NCBI GenBank assembly: GCA_030682135.1
Contig: JAUXQT010000030.1
Location: 1 to 64,000 of the forward strand
From: Nitrospirota bacterium
GTDB taxonomy: Bacteria; Nitrospirota; Nitrospiria; Nitrospirales; Nitrospiraceae
Length of the DNA stretch: 64,000 nt
Direction of reading: 5' to 3'
Shown here: positions 18,176 to 26,090 of the stretch, in pieces
How the letters are laid out: the number at the start of each line of letters is the position of its first letter
Position numbering within the stretch: the first letter of the stretch is position 1
Translations under genes and position numbers: made by a program
The notes under the pieces: generated by a model
The model's database searches: none
What the model saw: only the letters and a program-made list of their open reading frames with translations
What the model was told of the DNA's origin: nothing

Positions 18176-18835
18176 TTACGCCTCGCCCTTGATTCCAGGC
18201 ACGACCACAAGCTTCGCCCGTTCATCCAGCCAGACCTTCGGATACTGGACCTTCCCTAATACGCGAAACCCATCCAAGGCCTCACGCAACAGAGCCCGGC
18301 GTTTTTCGAACTCCGGTTCGTTCGCCTTGGTCTTCTCCCGAAGTTCGCCGAGCCATTCCACAAAGGCGGCAAACTCCTCGCCGAAAATCTTCTCCATATC
18401 TTCCTTCATGAAACCTGACAGAGCCGGAGCCACCCCGCTCGTGCTGATCGCGACACGGAGATGACCGGACGCCACGACCGCCGGCATCGTCACCGTTGAG
18501 CATTCCGGCTGATCGACCGACCACAAGAGGAACTTCTTCTCCCGCGCCTTCGCGAAGAGCGCACGCGAAAAATCGCGGTCCCCCCGCACCATATTCATCA
18601 CGAGAATCGCACTTTCCAAATCGGTGTCGCGAAAATGGCGCCCACGATGAACCACCTTCGCCGACGCAGCCAAATCTTTGAGCGTGTCGTTGAGCGACGG
18701 TGCCACGACCGTCACCTTCGCCCCTGCTTCCAACAACCGTTGAGTTTTTTCCGCAGCCTCCTCGTCTCCCCCGAGCACAAGCACCGGGTAGCCCTTCACA
18801 TCCAGAGACAACGGAAAGCCAGAATTTGCTGCCAT
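18176..18835 (-). CDS. Precorrin-2 dehydrogenase / sirohydrochlorin ferrochelatase (Met8/CysG N-domain type)
   Basis: The enzyme oxidises precorrin-2 with NAD and may insert iron to give siroheme, needed for sulfite and nitrite reductases. The NAD site is YPVLVLGGDEEAAEKTQRLLEAG near residue 16. CSTVTMPAVV and the segment VAISTSGVAPALSGFMKEDME match the Met8 family, where a SGxxPxLxxxL-like stretch binds the tetrapyrrole. It is a stand-alone form without the CysG methylase domain. The ATG at 18835 is chosen because GGGAGGA lies 8 bases upstream. The gene diverges from the CcmI-like gene at 18976. Confidence 0.88.
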   Translation of the reverse strand: MAANSGFPLSLDVKGYPVLVLGGDEEAAEKTQRLLEAGAKVTVVAPSLNDTLKDLAASAKVVHRGRHFRDTDLESAILVMNMVRGDRDFSRALFAKAREKKFLLWSVDQPECSTVTMPAVVASGHLRVAISTSGVAPALSGFMKEDMEKIFGEEFAAFVEWLGELREKTKANEPEFEKRRALLREALDGFRVLGKVQYPKVWLDERAKLVVVPGIKGEA

Positions 18836-18975
18836 GGTGGTTCCTCCCAATTCAATAGTGGGGCGTATCATACAACACCCTGTTTTGCAGCGTAAACCGT
18901 GCCTTCCCCTTTTCTACCGGCCCCCGCTATAATGCGCCGGTTTGCCCCCTACACCTATGCAAAGGAACCGTACCC

Positions 18976-19428
18976 ATGGCCGCCTATACCGCACGCACAC
19001 TTGGACTGGCCGGTAGCATTATCGGCCTCGCCGCGATCGCGGCCTGGCTGGGCCTGGCCCATAGCTGCGACCCGGCAACCGGCGAAGCCGTAGTGGCCGG
19101 TCGTGTCATGATCGCGCCGGCCTTGGCCGATCAGGTCCGTCCAACAGATGTCCTCTTTGTCATGGCCAAACGGCCTGGCAGCCCTCGTCCCGTCGCAGCC
19201 ACACGAATCGAGCACCCGCAATTCCCCGTGGCATTTGAGCTCACCAATGCCGATGTGATGGTGCAAGGATCAGAATTACGCGGAATGCTGGATGTGATGG
19301 CTCGACTGGATCGTGACGGACAAGCAGGTCCGGCACAGCCGGGCGACATCGAAGGCCGCTACGCGAAAAACCCGACGTTACCGGGCGGACGGGATTTTGA
19401 GATTATCTTAGATACGGTGAAACAGTGA
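18976..19428 (+). CDS. Membrane-anchored protein with CycH/CcmI C-terminal-like domain
   Basis: The 150-residue product has one N-terminal membrane anchor (residues 8-30). Its periplasmic domain contains VVAGRVMIAPALADQVRPTDVLFVMAKRP, FPVAFELTNADVM and a PGDIEGRYAKNP-type end. This is the pattern of the C-terminal domain of CycH/CcmI cytochrome c assembly factors, which occurs alone or after TPR repeats. No TPRs are present here. It is a lone gene, convergent with the HNH gene. A role in heme or copper protein handling is inferred from the domain only. Confidence 0.65.
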   Translation: MAAYTARTLGLAGSIIGLAAIAAWLGLAHSCDPATGEAVVAGRVMIAPALADQVRPTDVLFVMAKRPGSPRPVAATRIEHPQFPVAFELTNADVMVQGSELRGMLDVMARLDRDGQAGPAQPGDIEGRYAKNPTLPGGRDFEIILDTVKQ

Positions 19429-19500
19429 ATGGGGAGTCCTGAGTCCTGAGTGCGAAGATCGAGTCCCTCAGCACTCAGAACTTAACACTCAGCACTGTAT
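19429..19500. repeat. Intergenic inverted repeat, family B (TGAGTCCTGAGTGC type)
   Basis: GAGTCCTGAGTCCTGAGTGC is followed after a short spacer by CTCAGCACTCAGAACTTAAC and CACTCAGCACTG, so both arms are built from tandem 6-7 base units. It lies between convergent genes. The same units recur at 22853-22924. Confidence 0.8.
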
Positions 19501-20046
19501 TTACGTTTCGGCGGGGTCGGCGTCCAGCTCCATATTCCAATAGAGATAGTCGCGCCAGCTTTCCGGCGTATTCCGAATCCCGATGGTAATCGTCACAACC
19601 GGGTTCCAACGTGGTTTGACCGGCTTCTTCATCAGCCTCATGCCGGCTTCATCTGGCGTGCGACCGCTTTTTTTGTTATTACAGCGCCAGCAAGCCGTCA
19701 CGATATTTTCCCAGGTCTTTCTCCCACCCTTGGCGATGGGGACGACATGATCGAACGTCAGTTCCTCGGTCCGGAACTTGAACCGACAATATTGGCAGGC
19801 ATAACTATCGCGGGTAAAAATATTGATGCGGGAGAATTTCACGGCCCGGTGGACATCTTTGAGACGAACCAGCTTGAGAAGCCGCATGACGGAGGGAAGC
19901 TTGAAGGAGATCGATACCGCGTGCACCTCTCGATCGTAAACCTCAAGGACTTCGACTTTGCCCTGCCAGAGGAGCGCAATGGCTTTTTGCCAATGGACCA
20001 CCCGCAGGGGCTCGTACGTCGCGTTGAGCAGGAGAGTCATTTCCAT
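19501..20046 (-). CDS. HNH endonuclease family protein
   Basis: The 181-residue protein has the HNH core with zinc-binding Cys pairs: CQYCRFKFRTEELTFDHVVP near residue 84 and the later NIVTACWRCNNKKSGRTP. The N-terminal 70 residues (LLLNATYEPLRVVHWQKAIALLWQGKVEVLE) match the widespread chromosomal HNH family found in many free-living bacteria, often as a single gene. Its biological role is not known. No neighbours suggest restriction, intron homing or phage origin. The last 35 residues are acidic and Trp-rich. Confidence 0.88.
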   Translation of the reverse strand: MEMTLLLNATYEPLRVVHWQKAIALLWQGKVEVLEVYDREVHAVSISFKLPSVMRLLKLVRLKDVHRAVKFSRINIFTRDSYACQYCRFKFRTEELTFDHVVPIAKGGRKTWENIVTACWRCNNKKSGRTPDEAGMRLMKKPVKPRWNPVVTITIGIRNTPESWRDYLYWNMELDADPAET

Positions 20047-20215
20047 GCAGCAACCTCATTCCTAACCGGGGCTCCTTCTCTGAGAAGGCGCTGGTTTAGT
20101 CTTAAGACGCGTACCTTTGTCTATGCCATAAGCCTCAGTCGAAATCAAGTCATAGACGGGTCTCGGAAACAGGCTCGTCTCATTGGCCAAGTCTCCAACA
20201 AGAAAGATCAGCGCC

Positions 20216-20536
20216 ATGCCTGAATTTGTCACCGTTGCGAGAGTGGAGGAAATTCCTCCGGGAACCGGTCGGACCGTCGAAGTCCAAGGGGTCTGGATTG
20301 CGCTCTTCAATGTCGACGGATCCTTCTATGCCGTCGACAACACCTGCCCGCATGCGGGAGGGCCATTGGGAGAAGGACATCTGGAGGGCCACATCGTCGA
20401 ATGTCCCTGGCATGGATGGAAGTTTGACGTACAGACTGGAGCAAGGCCCGAGAATCAGAACATTACCGTCGCCTGCTGCCATGTCCGAATCGAGGGGGAT
20501 CACGTGCAGGTCGCGTTGCCTGAGCACTTTAAATAG
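20216..20536 (+). CDS. Rieske [2Fe-2S] ferredoxin
   Basis: This 106-residue protein is a soluble Rieske ferredoxin of the NirD / dioxygenase-ferredoxin type. The cluster ligands are in CPHAGGPLGEG and CPWHGWKFD, with two Cys and two His at correct spacing. There is no membrane anchor, so it is cytoplasmic. The start at ATG 20216 begins MPEFVTVARVEEIPPGTGR. An upstream in-frame start would add 11 residues not seen in the family. No oxygenase partner lies nearby, so its electron acceptor is unknown. Confidence 0.9.
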   Translation: MPEFVTVARVEEIPPGTGRTVEVQGVWIALFNVDGSFYAVDNTCPHAGGPLGEGHLEGHIVECPWHGWKFDVQTGARPENQNITVACCHVRIEGDHVQVALPEHFK

Positions 20537-20539
20537 AGC

Positions 20540-20630
20540 CTGTCTGGTTCATCTGGTCTCTCTCGTTTGTTTGCAGGATGAAACTAACCAAATAAACCAG
20601 ATAGACCAAACGAACAAGCCTGACTGGCGG
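20540..20630. repeat. Intergenic inverted repeat, family D (TCTGGTTCATCTGGTCT type), copy 1
   Basis: The left arm TCTGGTTCATCTGGTCTCTC is answered by AAATAAACCAGATAGACCAA about 45 bases on, followed by AACGAACAAGCCTGA, which pairs with the outer bases. Related sequence occurs at 40598, 41620 and 48840. Confidence 0.8.
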
Positions 20631-20636
20631 ATTGTT

Positions 20637-21143
20637 TCAGTATCCTGGAGTGCCGAGAGGCATTGGAGGGGCCGGCAATCCTGCCGGTTCACTATCCGGT
20701 TCTTTGGGAGTCACTCCGTCGGCCGGAAGCGACGCGGCATTGACCTTCTTCACCGCAAGATTGGCATGCCAAATGAATTCACGCTCGAACCATTGACCCG
20801 TCACCCCTTGGTCTCGTAGCTGAACCCGTATCTCGTACATATCCCCTTCCACCAGCTTCACCCGCCACTCACCCAACCGGGCAACCCGATGCCGTTCGCT
20901 CATCGAACGCACGTGCTCGGTCATCGCCTGAAGAATCGTGGGATAACCCAGAGCCCGATGGGTTTGCACCAACGCGAGGGCCTCGGCAGCCCGAGGATCA
21001 GCCATGGGATTGAGCGACGGAGGCTTCAGCCAGAGATAGTACAGCCCGCCCAATAGCAGTAGGGCCACCACCGTATAGTGAATCACCTTCACCATTGAAA
21101 ACGAAGAAGAGGCAGCAGGAGAGGACGAATGGTTCTGCGACAT
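20637..21143 (-). CDS. Membrane-anchored protein of unknown function
   Basis: I do not recognise this family. The 168-residue product has a short polar Ser/Ala-rich N-terminus, one membrane helix (VVALLLLGGLYYLWL, about residues 24-40), then a domain of about 100 residues likely outside the membrane, with helix YPTILQAMTEHVRSM and strands EWRVKLVEGDMYEIRVQL and WFEREFIWHANL. The tail is rich in Pro and Gly. The ATG at 21143 is preferred: CAGGAAG lies ahead of it. Single gene, flanked by repeat D. Confidence 0.65.
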   Translation of the reverse strand: MSQNHSSSPAASSSFSMVKVIHYTVVALLLLGGLYYLWLKPPSLNPMADPRAAEALALVQTHRALGYPTILQAMTEHVRSMSERHRVARLGEWRVKLVEGDMYEIRVQLRDQGVTGQWFEREFIWHANLAVKKVNAASLPADGVTPKEPDSEPAGLPAPPMPLGTPGY

Positions 21144-21345
21144 GGACTTCCTGTACAAGGGGTTCGATGAGAGGTCAAAAACTGCATAGCCTCGCGTAGC
21201 ATCTTAGGAAGTGCAGCAACGCGAAGTCAATCGAACCGCCGCCAGTCCGCACGCCGGCCCCGCATGCGGCTTGTGCGCGTGAAAGAGGTTATGTTACAAA
21301 TATCGGTCTAGTCGACACCTTTGTATCCTGAGGCGGTAAATACCC

Positions 21346-21792
21346 ATGAAATTCTTTCTCTACGGGGACCATCTCAACCCCACGCAGCTGAAACGTCGCG
21401 CGCCGGAGCATCAGTTCTTGATGCTCGCCACCATCCCAGAACATACCATCAAGTTTTGCCGATGGTCCTCGCAATGGCGATGCGGCCTGGCCAGCGTGGC
21501 CCCCTCGCCGGGAGAACAGGTCTGGGGAGCGGTCTTCGAAGTGACAGACGAAGATCTCAAGCTGATGGACCTCTTCGAAGAGGATGTGCCCCCAAGCGCA
21601 TTTCGCCAGGTCCAAGTGACCGTGCTGACCGAAGCCGGGGAGAAAATGCTTGTCACCACCTATGCGGCCACCCCGATCGGCAAGTTCAAACCCAAGGCGC
21701 ATTATCTCGATTGGGTCATGAAGGGCCTCAAGCATTGGAAGTTGCCGGAAGAGGCCATCGATATGTGGAAGTCGTTCGCACCAGCGCCGTAA
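21346..21792 (+). CDS. Gamma-glutamylcyclotransferase-like (AIG2/GGCT) protein
   Basis: The GGCT fold is marked by MKFFLYGDHLNPTQLKRRAPE, where YGDHLN stands for the usual YGSxLN substrate loop, and by VWGAVFEVTDEDLKLMDLFE, which holds the expected acidic residues. VTTYAATPIGKFKPKAHYLDWVMKGLK matches the C-terminal part. Members act on gamma-glutamyl peptides or amines, but the substrate cannot be told here. Length of 148 residues is normal. The next gene on the strand is the ferredoxin, 119 bases on, with a repeat between. Confidence 0.78.
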   Translation: MKFFLYGDHLNPTQLKRRAPEHQFLMLATIPEHTIKFCRWSSQWRCGLASVAPSPGEQVWGAVFEVTDEDLKLMDLFEEDVPPSAFRQVQVTVLTEAGEKMLVTTYAATPIGKFKPKAHYLDWVMKGLKHWKLPEEAIDMWKSFAPAP

Positions 21793-21799
21793 ACCAAGA

Positions 21800-21900
21800 G
21801 CCTATGGCCGATAGCAGGGCCGGAAAATGCACTGATAGCGCAGACTCAGATCCGATCTCATACGATACGCTATCAGCTATAAGCCATTCGCTCTTTTAAC
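21800..21900. repeat. Intergenic repeat, family C (GCTATCAGC / GCTGATAGC units)
   Basis: The spacer holds CTATGGCCGATAGC, ACTGATAGCGCAGACTC and ACGCTATCAGCTATAAGCCA, short units in both orientations. Related units lie at 22245-22322 and 51545-51790. Confidence 0.7.
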
Positions 21901-21911
21901 CAGGAGAATCC

Positions 21912-22238
21912 ATGCCAAAGCCAAAGTATCACATCGTCGTCTGCACCAACTCCCGTCCTCCGGGACACCCGAAGCCATCCTGCGGAAGCGCCGGTTCCGC
22001 CTCCCTCCTCATGGCCTTCAACATGGGCCTCATGCAGAAGGGTGTGACACCGGGCGACGTCATCGTCAGCGGCTCCTCCTGCCTCGGCCCCTGCGAGCAG
22101 GGACCCACTGTCGTCGTCTATCCGGACGCCACCTGGTACTCCAAGGTGACGGAAGCAGACGTGGCCACCATCATCGATGAACATATCAAGGGCGGAAAGC
22201 CTGTCGCCAAACTGAACCCTGATTCAGTCTGGAAATAG
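21912..22238 (+). CDS. Thioredoxin-like [2Fe-2S] ferredoxin
   Basis: The protein is 108 residues with a thioredoxin-like fold and four Cys placed as in Shethna-type ferredoxins: CTN near residue 11, then PSCGSAGS near 24, and SSCLGPCEQGPTVVVYPDATWY around 57-61. These ligate a 2Fe-2S cluster. Family members are found near nitrogenase, hydrogenase or NuoE-like systems, but here the neighbours are MoaB and a GGCT-like protein, so the partner is open. The gene is preceded by CCAGGAGAATCC, a good ribosome-binding site. Confidence 0.88.
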   Translation: MPKPKYHIVVCTNSRPPGHPKPSCGSAGSASLLMAFNMGLMQKGVTPGDVIVSGSSCLGPCEQGPTVVVYPDATWYSKVTEADVATIIDEHIKGGKPVAKLNPDSVWK

Positions 22239-22244
22239 GAATAG

Positions 22245-22322
22245 CATTCAGCCGTCAGCTTTCAGTTATCAGCATGGCGCGAAAAGCTAACTGCTGATGG
22301 CTGACCGCTGATAGCTTTTTCA
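22245..22322. repeat. Intergenic inverted repeat, family C, copy 2
   Basis: AGCCGTCAGCTTTCAGTTAT is followed by AACTGCTGATGGCTGACCGC and CTGATAGCTTTTT. The arms pair imperfectly, and the T-run makes it a plausible terminator for the ferredoxin gene. Confidence 0.75.
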
Positions 22323-22330
22323 TCTAAATC

Positions 22331-22864
22331 ATGAGTACTGCTGCCACACACCACGAACACAAATCCCATGCACCCAAGTCCATTGGGTGCATGGTGATTA
22401 CCTGCAGCGACACGCGGACTCCCGACACCGATACCAGCGGGCAAGCCATCCACAAACTGCTCAGACAGTTCGGCCATGAGGTTGTCTCGTACCATTTGGT
22501 CAAGGATGAACCGGCCCAGATCAAAAGCCGGATTGAGGAAGGCCTGACGAACGATGCAGTGCAAGCCATCATCATCAATGGCGGCACCGGCATCTCGAAG
22601 CGGGATTCAACCTTTGAAGCGGTCGACGCGATGTTGGAGAAACGGCTGGTGGGATTCGGCGAGATCTTCCGCTACCTGACCTACATGGACATCGGCTCAC
22701 CGGCCATCATGAGCCGCGCCGCCGCCGGCATCATCAAAGGCCGTATCTTGTTTTCCACCCCCGGCTCCGAAAACGCCGTTCGCCTGGCGATGGAAAAACT
22801 CATCCTCCCCGAACTCGGCCACCTCGTCAAAGAACTTACCAAGCAGAACAGTACTGAGTCCTGA
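22331..22864 (+). CDS. moaB: MoaB/Mog-type molybdenum cofactor biosynthesis protein
   Basis: MoaB/MogA proteins bind molybdopterin and adenylylate it before molybdate insertion. The MPT-binding fold is clear: GCMVITCSDTRTPDTDTSGQ near residue 19, INGGTGISKRDSTFEAVD near 82, with the conserved GGTG loop and Asp, and GSPAIMSRAAAGI near 122. LPELGHLVKEL at the C-terminus fits MoaB. Length (177 aa) is usual. The first 15 residues are His-rich and probably disordered. The enzyme would serve molybdoenzymes such as nitrite oxidoreductase if the host is Nitrospira (inference). Confidence 0.9.
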   Translation: MSTAATHHEHKSHAPKSIGCMVITCSDTRTPDTDTSGQAIHKLLRQFGHEVVSYHLVKDEPAQIKSRIEEGLTNDAVQAIIINGGTGISKRDSTFEAVDAMLEKRLVGFGEIFRYLTYMDIGSPAIMSRAAAGIIKGRILFSTPGSENAVRLAMEKLILPELGHLVKELTKQNSTES

Positions 22865-22924
22865 GATTTGAGTGCTGAGGAGGATTGCCCTACTCAGAAC
22901 TCAGCACTCAGGACCCAGCACTTC
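22853..22924. repeat. Intergenic inverted repeat, family B, copy 2
   Basis: ACTGAGTCCTGAGATTTGAG opposes CTCAGAACTCAGCACTCAGG. The left arm overlaps the last codons of moaB. The element fills the gap between convergent moaB and the CBS gene and could act as a terminator for both. Confidence 0.8.
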
Positions 22925-22927
22925 CCA

Positions 22928-23362
22928 CTAGTCTTGCGAAATCTTCGGTTCAGAATATGACGCCTCCGGCTTAATACTCGATTGGGCATACCGCTTATAA
23001 AACATCATCACATCCCGCACAGAAACCACCCCGACAATTTCGCCGGATTTGGTGACGGCAAGATGGCGTACGCCCAAGTCACCCATCATATCCTGCGCCT
23101 CATCCACCGACTGCGCCCCCTCAATCGTGCAAATGGGACTCGTCATGATCTTCTCGACGGTCATTTTGCCAAGCGGCTTACTGGTCGATACCGCCCGTCT
23201 GACAATATCCGTATCGGTGACGATTCCGACCAACTTCTTCCCCTTCTTCACAAACAAAGATCCCACCCGCGCCGCCTTCATTTTTTTGGCCGCGCTCACA
23301 ATCGACACACTGGGCCCGACAGTCTTGGGCTGTTTGCTCATGATCTTGGATACGGTAGACAT
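22928..23362 (-). CDS. Two-CBS-domain protein, copy 1
   Basis: Two CBS motifs make up nearly the whole 144-residue protein. Such pairs bind adenine nucleotides or S-adenosylmethionine and regulate partner proteins. CBS1 covers about residues 5-60 (MSKQPKTVGPSVSIVSAAKKM...GIVTDTDIVRRAV) and CBS2 about 70-125 (IMTSPICTIEGAQSVDEAQDMM...GVVSVRDVMMFY). There is no additional domain, so it must act through an unknown partner. A 20-residue Ser/Lys-rich tail follows. A second CBS pair is encoded at 48302. Confidence 0.88.
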   Translation of the reverse strand: MSTVSKIMSKQPKTVGPSVSIVSAAKKMKAARVGSLFVKKGKKLVGIVTDTDIVRRAVSTSKPLGKMTVEKIMTSPICTIEGAQSVDEAQDMMGDLGVRHLAVTKSGEIVGVVSVRDVMMFYKRYAQSSIKPEASYSEPKISQD

Positions 23363-23605
23363 GCTTCCCCCCTCTCGTTGATGGTGTCGAGTGAAAAAAA
23401 CGCCGGCGCTCGTTCTCCCAATATGATAGCTAAACTATTATACTCGCATACGTGGGGAGGATGGCTGCAAAAGAGCGCCTGGGTCAGGCCAAACAAAAAG
23501 GTGTGACTGAGGAATCGTGGATCGCTCAGGGGATCAATCGCAAGACCGCAGGAAACGCGGCAACTGAGAGCAGGAACCATTCAAACGCTCAGAAACTACG
23601 TCTGT

Positions 23606-23721
23606 TCAAAATGCCCTTCCAGCAAGGCCGCAGCCGAGTCAAAACCGGAGGCGTACCCTCAGGGGTACGTCGCAGGGAGACATGCGACTGAGAACGAAGT
23701 TGGGGACCGTTTTCAGCATCC
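23606..23721. repeat. Palindromic stop-codon-flanking element, family A, copy 1
   Basis: On the minus strand the element starts immediately after the TAA of the alcohol dehydrogenase (GGATGCTGAAAACGG) and ends in a matching arm with an internal small hairpin, GGCGTACCCTCAGGGGTACG. Six further copies are in the window. Confidence 0.88.
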
Positions 23722-24750
23722 TTACACCGTCAACAAAATCTTCCCGAAGAACTTGCGGCTGAGCATCTGCTCCTGAGCCGCCCGCGCCTCTTTGAGTGGA
23801 TAGGTGCGGTCGATCACGGAGATCACACGTTTTTGCCCCATCAGCTCAGCCGCCTTCACCAGTTCAGCCCGCGTGCCCATGTAGGAGCCCTTGATGGTGT
23901 ACTGTCGGGAATAGATGTACCGGAGATCTAATTTCACCTCCGCGCCAGTCGTCGCGCCGCAGGTAATCAAACGCCCGCCCTTCGCGAGGGACTGCAGACA
24001 GGTGTCCCATACCTCCGGACCGATATGCTCAAAGACCACATCGACGCCATGGCCTTCGGTCAGCAGCTTCACACGGTCTGCGACATTCTCCTTCGCATGG
24101 TTGATCACGGCATCGGCCCCCAGAATGACCGCCTTGGGAATCTTGTCATCCGATCCGACCGTCGTGATCACACGCGCGCCGGCGAGCTTCGCCATTTGAA
24201 TGGCCATGGTCCCCACCCCGCTCCCTCCCCCCATGATCAAGACCGTCTCACCATGTTGAAGGCCCGCCTGAGCAAACAACATGTGCGACGCGGTCACAGA
24301 GACGAGCGGAAAGGCCGCCGCCTGCTCGAACGAGAGGTTCTCCGGAATCGGCATCACATTGCGGAACGGCACCTTCACATACTCGGCATAGCCCCCATGC
24401 ATCATCGCCCCGAGCAGGCTGTAGGACTTGCAGAAGTTATCGCGCCCTGCCAGACATTGTTCGCATTTCCAGCAACTGATTCCCGGAGAAACAAACACCC
24501 GTTGCCCGACCGTCACGTGATCGGCTTGCGCCCCCACTTGTTCCACAATCCCAGCCACATCCGACCCTGACACATGCGGCATCGGCATGGGATAAGCCGG
24601 ATTCCCCTGGCGAATCCAAATATCCAGATGGTTCAAGGCACAGACTTTCACCCGGACCAGCACCTCATCAGGGCCGATCGTCGGCATCGGCAGATCTTCA
24701 TACGAGAGTTTGTCCGGTCCACCATGCGCCCGAAACAATACGGCTTTCAT
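23722..24750 (-). CDS. Zinc-type alcohol dehydrogenase / quinone reductase (MDR superfamily)
   Basis: This 342-residue medium-chain dehydrogenase uses NAD(P)H. The catalytic-domain motif is CALNHLDIWIRQG near residue 32 and PHVSGSDVAGIVEQVG near 60. A structural-zinc lobe is present with four Cys in CWKCEQCLAGRDNFC near 97-111. The nucleotide site is VLIMGGGSGVGTMAIQMAKLAGARVITTVGS near 168. The substrate is not predictable. Its stop codon directly abuts a family A palindrome, and a large inverted repeat lies upstream. Confidence 0.9.
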   Translation of the reverse strand: MKAVLFRAHGGPDKLSYEDLPMPTIGPDEVLVRVKVCALNHLDIWIRQGNPAYPMPMPHVSGSDVAGIVEQVGAQADHVTVGQRVFVSPGISCWKCEQCLAGRDNFCKSYSLLGAMMHGGYAEYVKVPFRNVMPIPENLSFEQAAAFPLVSVTASHMLFAQAGLQHGETVLIMGGGSGVGTMAIQMAKLAGARVITTVGSDDKIPKAVILGADAVINHAKENVADRVKLLTEGHGVDVVFEHIGPEVWDTCLQSLAKGGRLITCGATTGAEVKLDLRYIYSRQYTIKGSYMGTRAELVKAAELMGQKRVISVIDRTYPLKEARAAQEQMLSRKFFGKILLTV

Positions 24751-24862
24751 AATCAGCTCCTTGCTAGACCACAGCGTCCATCATAGAACCAGATCGGAGG
24801 AAACAGGCAGAAGCTTGAGGGAGAGGAAGTGGAGCCACTATCCACACAATCCAACAAACAAG

Positions 24863-24981
24863 GTTTTGAAACGGCGGGTGGCAGCGAGGTGGGAGCCCAA
24901 CCGCCCGCAGCGGGGGCCCTACACCGGGCGGGGTGCGAGGACGGTTGGGCTCCTCGCTGACAGGACCCGCCGTTTCAAAAC
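24863..24981. repeat. Long imperfect inverted repeat (single copy)
   Basis: Arms GTTTTGAAACGGCGGGT and ACCCGCCGTTTCAAAAC are exact complements 85 bases apart. Inside them GCAGCGAGG...GGAGCCCAACCG pairs with CGGTTGGGCTCCTCGCTG. The repeat contains the last two codons of PhzF and its stop. The transcript could form a very long hairpin at the PhzF 3' end. Confidence 0.88.
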
Positions 24982-25904
24982 TTCAACACCCCTTCGACGA
25001 CCATGACACATTGCCCGCCCACCTTGACAGTTTGGATGACCTCGTGTTCTGACTCGACCTGCACGAAGATTTGCGAGGGGCGTTCGATTTCATAGCCCTG
25101 TTCCACCACAATTTCAGTCGTCGGAGTCACCTCCACCACCCGATTCTGCACCAGGTAGGCACCCAAGGCGCCACTTGCGCTGCCGGTCGCAGGATCTTCC
25201 AGAATGCCGATCGACGGAGCAAACATCCGCGCATGGACCGTCGCAGTGGGTTCCACGGTCACGGTCGTAAAAACCATGATGCCATTGGCGCCGAAGCGCC
25301 GGCAGACATCCGTAATGGCCGAGGCATCGGGACGGATCGACCGCACCGCCGTCAGCGTGCGGACCGGGACAATCATCACGGGCAACCCAGTGGACACCAC
25401 CTCGATCGGCCACTTCATATCGGCAATCACATGTTTGGCCAGGCCCAGAGCACTGGCAACCTTATAGAGATCCTCCGCCTCCTCCACGGGGCCCAGAAAC
25501 TCCGGCTTCGGCTGCGTCATCACGACCCGCTCCACCAGACCATCTTCCGCATGGAGTTCGACGGAAAAAAGGCCGATATTGCATTCCTGCATCACCCGCG
25601 TCATCGACTCTTTGACTGGGACGATGCCCAATTCTGCCAGGATGAAGAAGGTCCCCAGCACCGGATGACCGGCGAAGGGAATCTCCTGGGTGGGTGTAAA
25701 GATGCGGAGCTTGACCACAGCCGCCTGGTCCGTCGGTGGAAAGACGAAGACCGTTTCGGAGAGATTCATCTCGCGGGCGATCTGCTGCAACTCGTCGTCT
25801 GTCAGGCCCCCGGCATCGGGAAATACGGCGACGGGATTACCACCGAACGGCTCCCCCGAAAACACGTCTGCTTGATAAAATTTGAGTGCCCGTCGGTCTG
25901 GCAT
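24975..25904 (-). CDS. PhzF-family isomerase/epimerase
   Basis: PhzF proteins are diaminopimelate-epimerase-like isomerases; most are of unknown substrate. The 309-residue protein begins with [25 protein letters not shown] and contains [12 protein letters not shown], where the Glu aligns with the catalytic Glu45 of Phz[12 protein letters not shown] near residue 76 and [16 protein letters not shown] near 236 are hallmark anion-binding loops. Phenazine synthesis genes are absent, so this is a stand-alone homologue. The stop codon lies inside the long inverted repeat. Confidence 0.9.
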   Translation of the reverse strand: MPDRRALKFYQADVFSGEPFGGNPVAVFPDAGGLTDDELQQIAREMNLSETVFVFPPTDQAAVVKLRIFTPTQEIPFAGHPVLGTFFILAELGIVPVKESMTRVMQECNIGLFSVELHAEDGLVERVVMTQPKPEFLGPVEEAEDLYKVASALGLAKHVIADMKWPIEVVSTGLPVMIVPVRTLTAVRSIRPDASAITDVCRRFGANGIMVFTTVTVEPTATVHARMFAPSIGILEDPATGSASGALGAYLVQNRVVEVTPTTEIVVEQGYEIERPSQIFVQVESEHEVIQTVKVGGQCVMVVEGVLKF

Positions 25905-25966
25905 AAGGACCTCCTATCAAGGGACTTCTATAGTCTCCATGTACGGCACACCGGAATAGGCTTCGC

Positions 25967-26090
25967 AGGATGCTCAAAAAAGCCGTTCAGCAAGGCCGCA
26001 GCCGACGAAGGCACCGGAAGCGTAGCCTTGGGCTACGTTGAGGATGCATTCGCGGCGAGAACGAAGCTGGCGGCCTTTTTCAGCATCCTG
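25967..26090. repeat. Palindromic stop-codon-flanking element, family A, copy 2
   Basis: On the minus strand the radical SAM gene ends TAG and the element follows at once as CAGGATGCTGAAAAAGGCC. The far arm is GGCTTTTTTGAGCATCC. The middle hairpin is GCGTAGCCTTGGGCTACG. Confidence 0.9.

Noticed and set aside
23452-23691. A 79-codon plus-strand frame ending inside family A copy 1
   Set aside because: The second half is repeat sequence and the first half lacks coding character.
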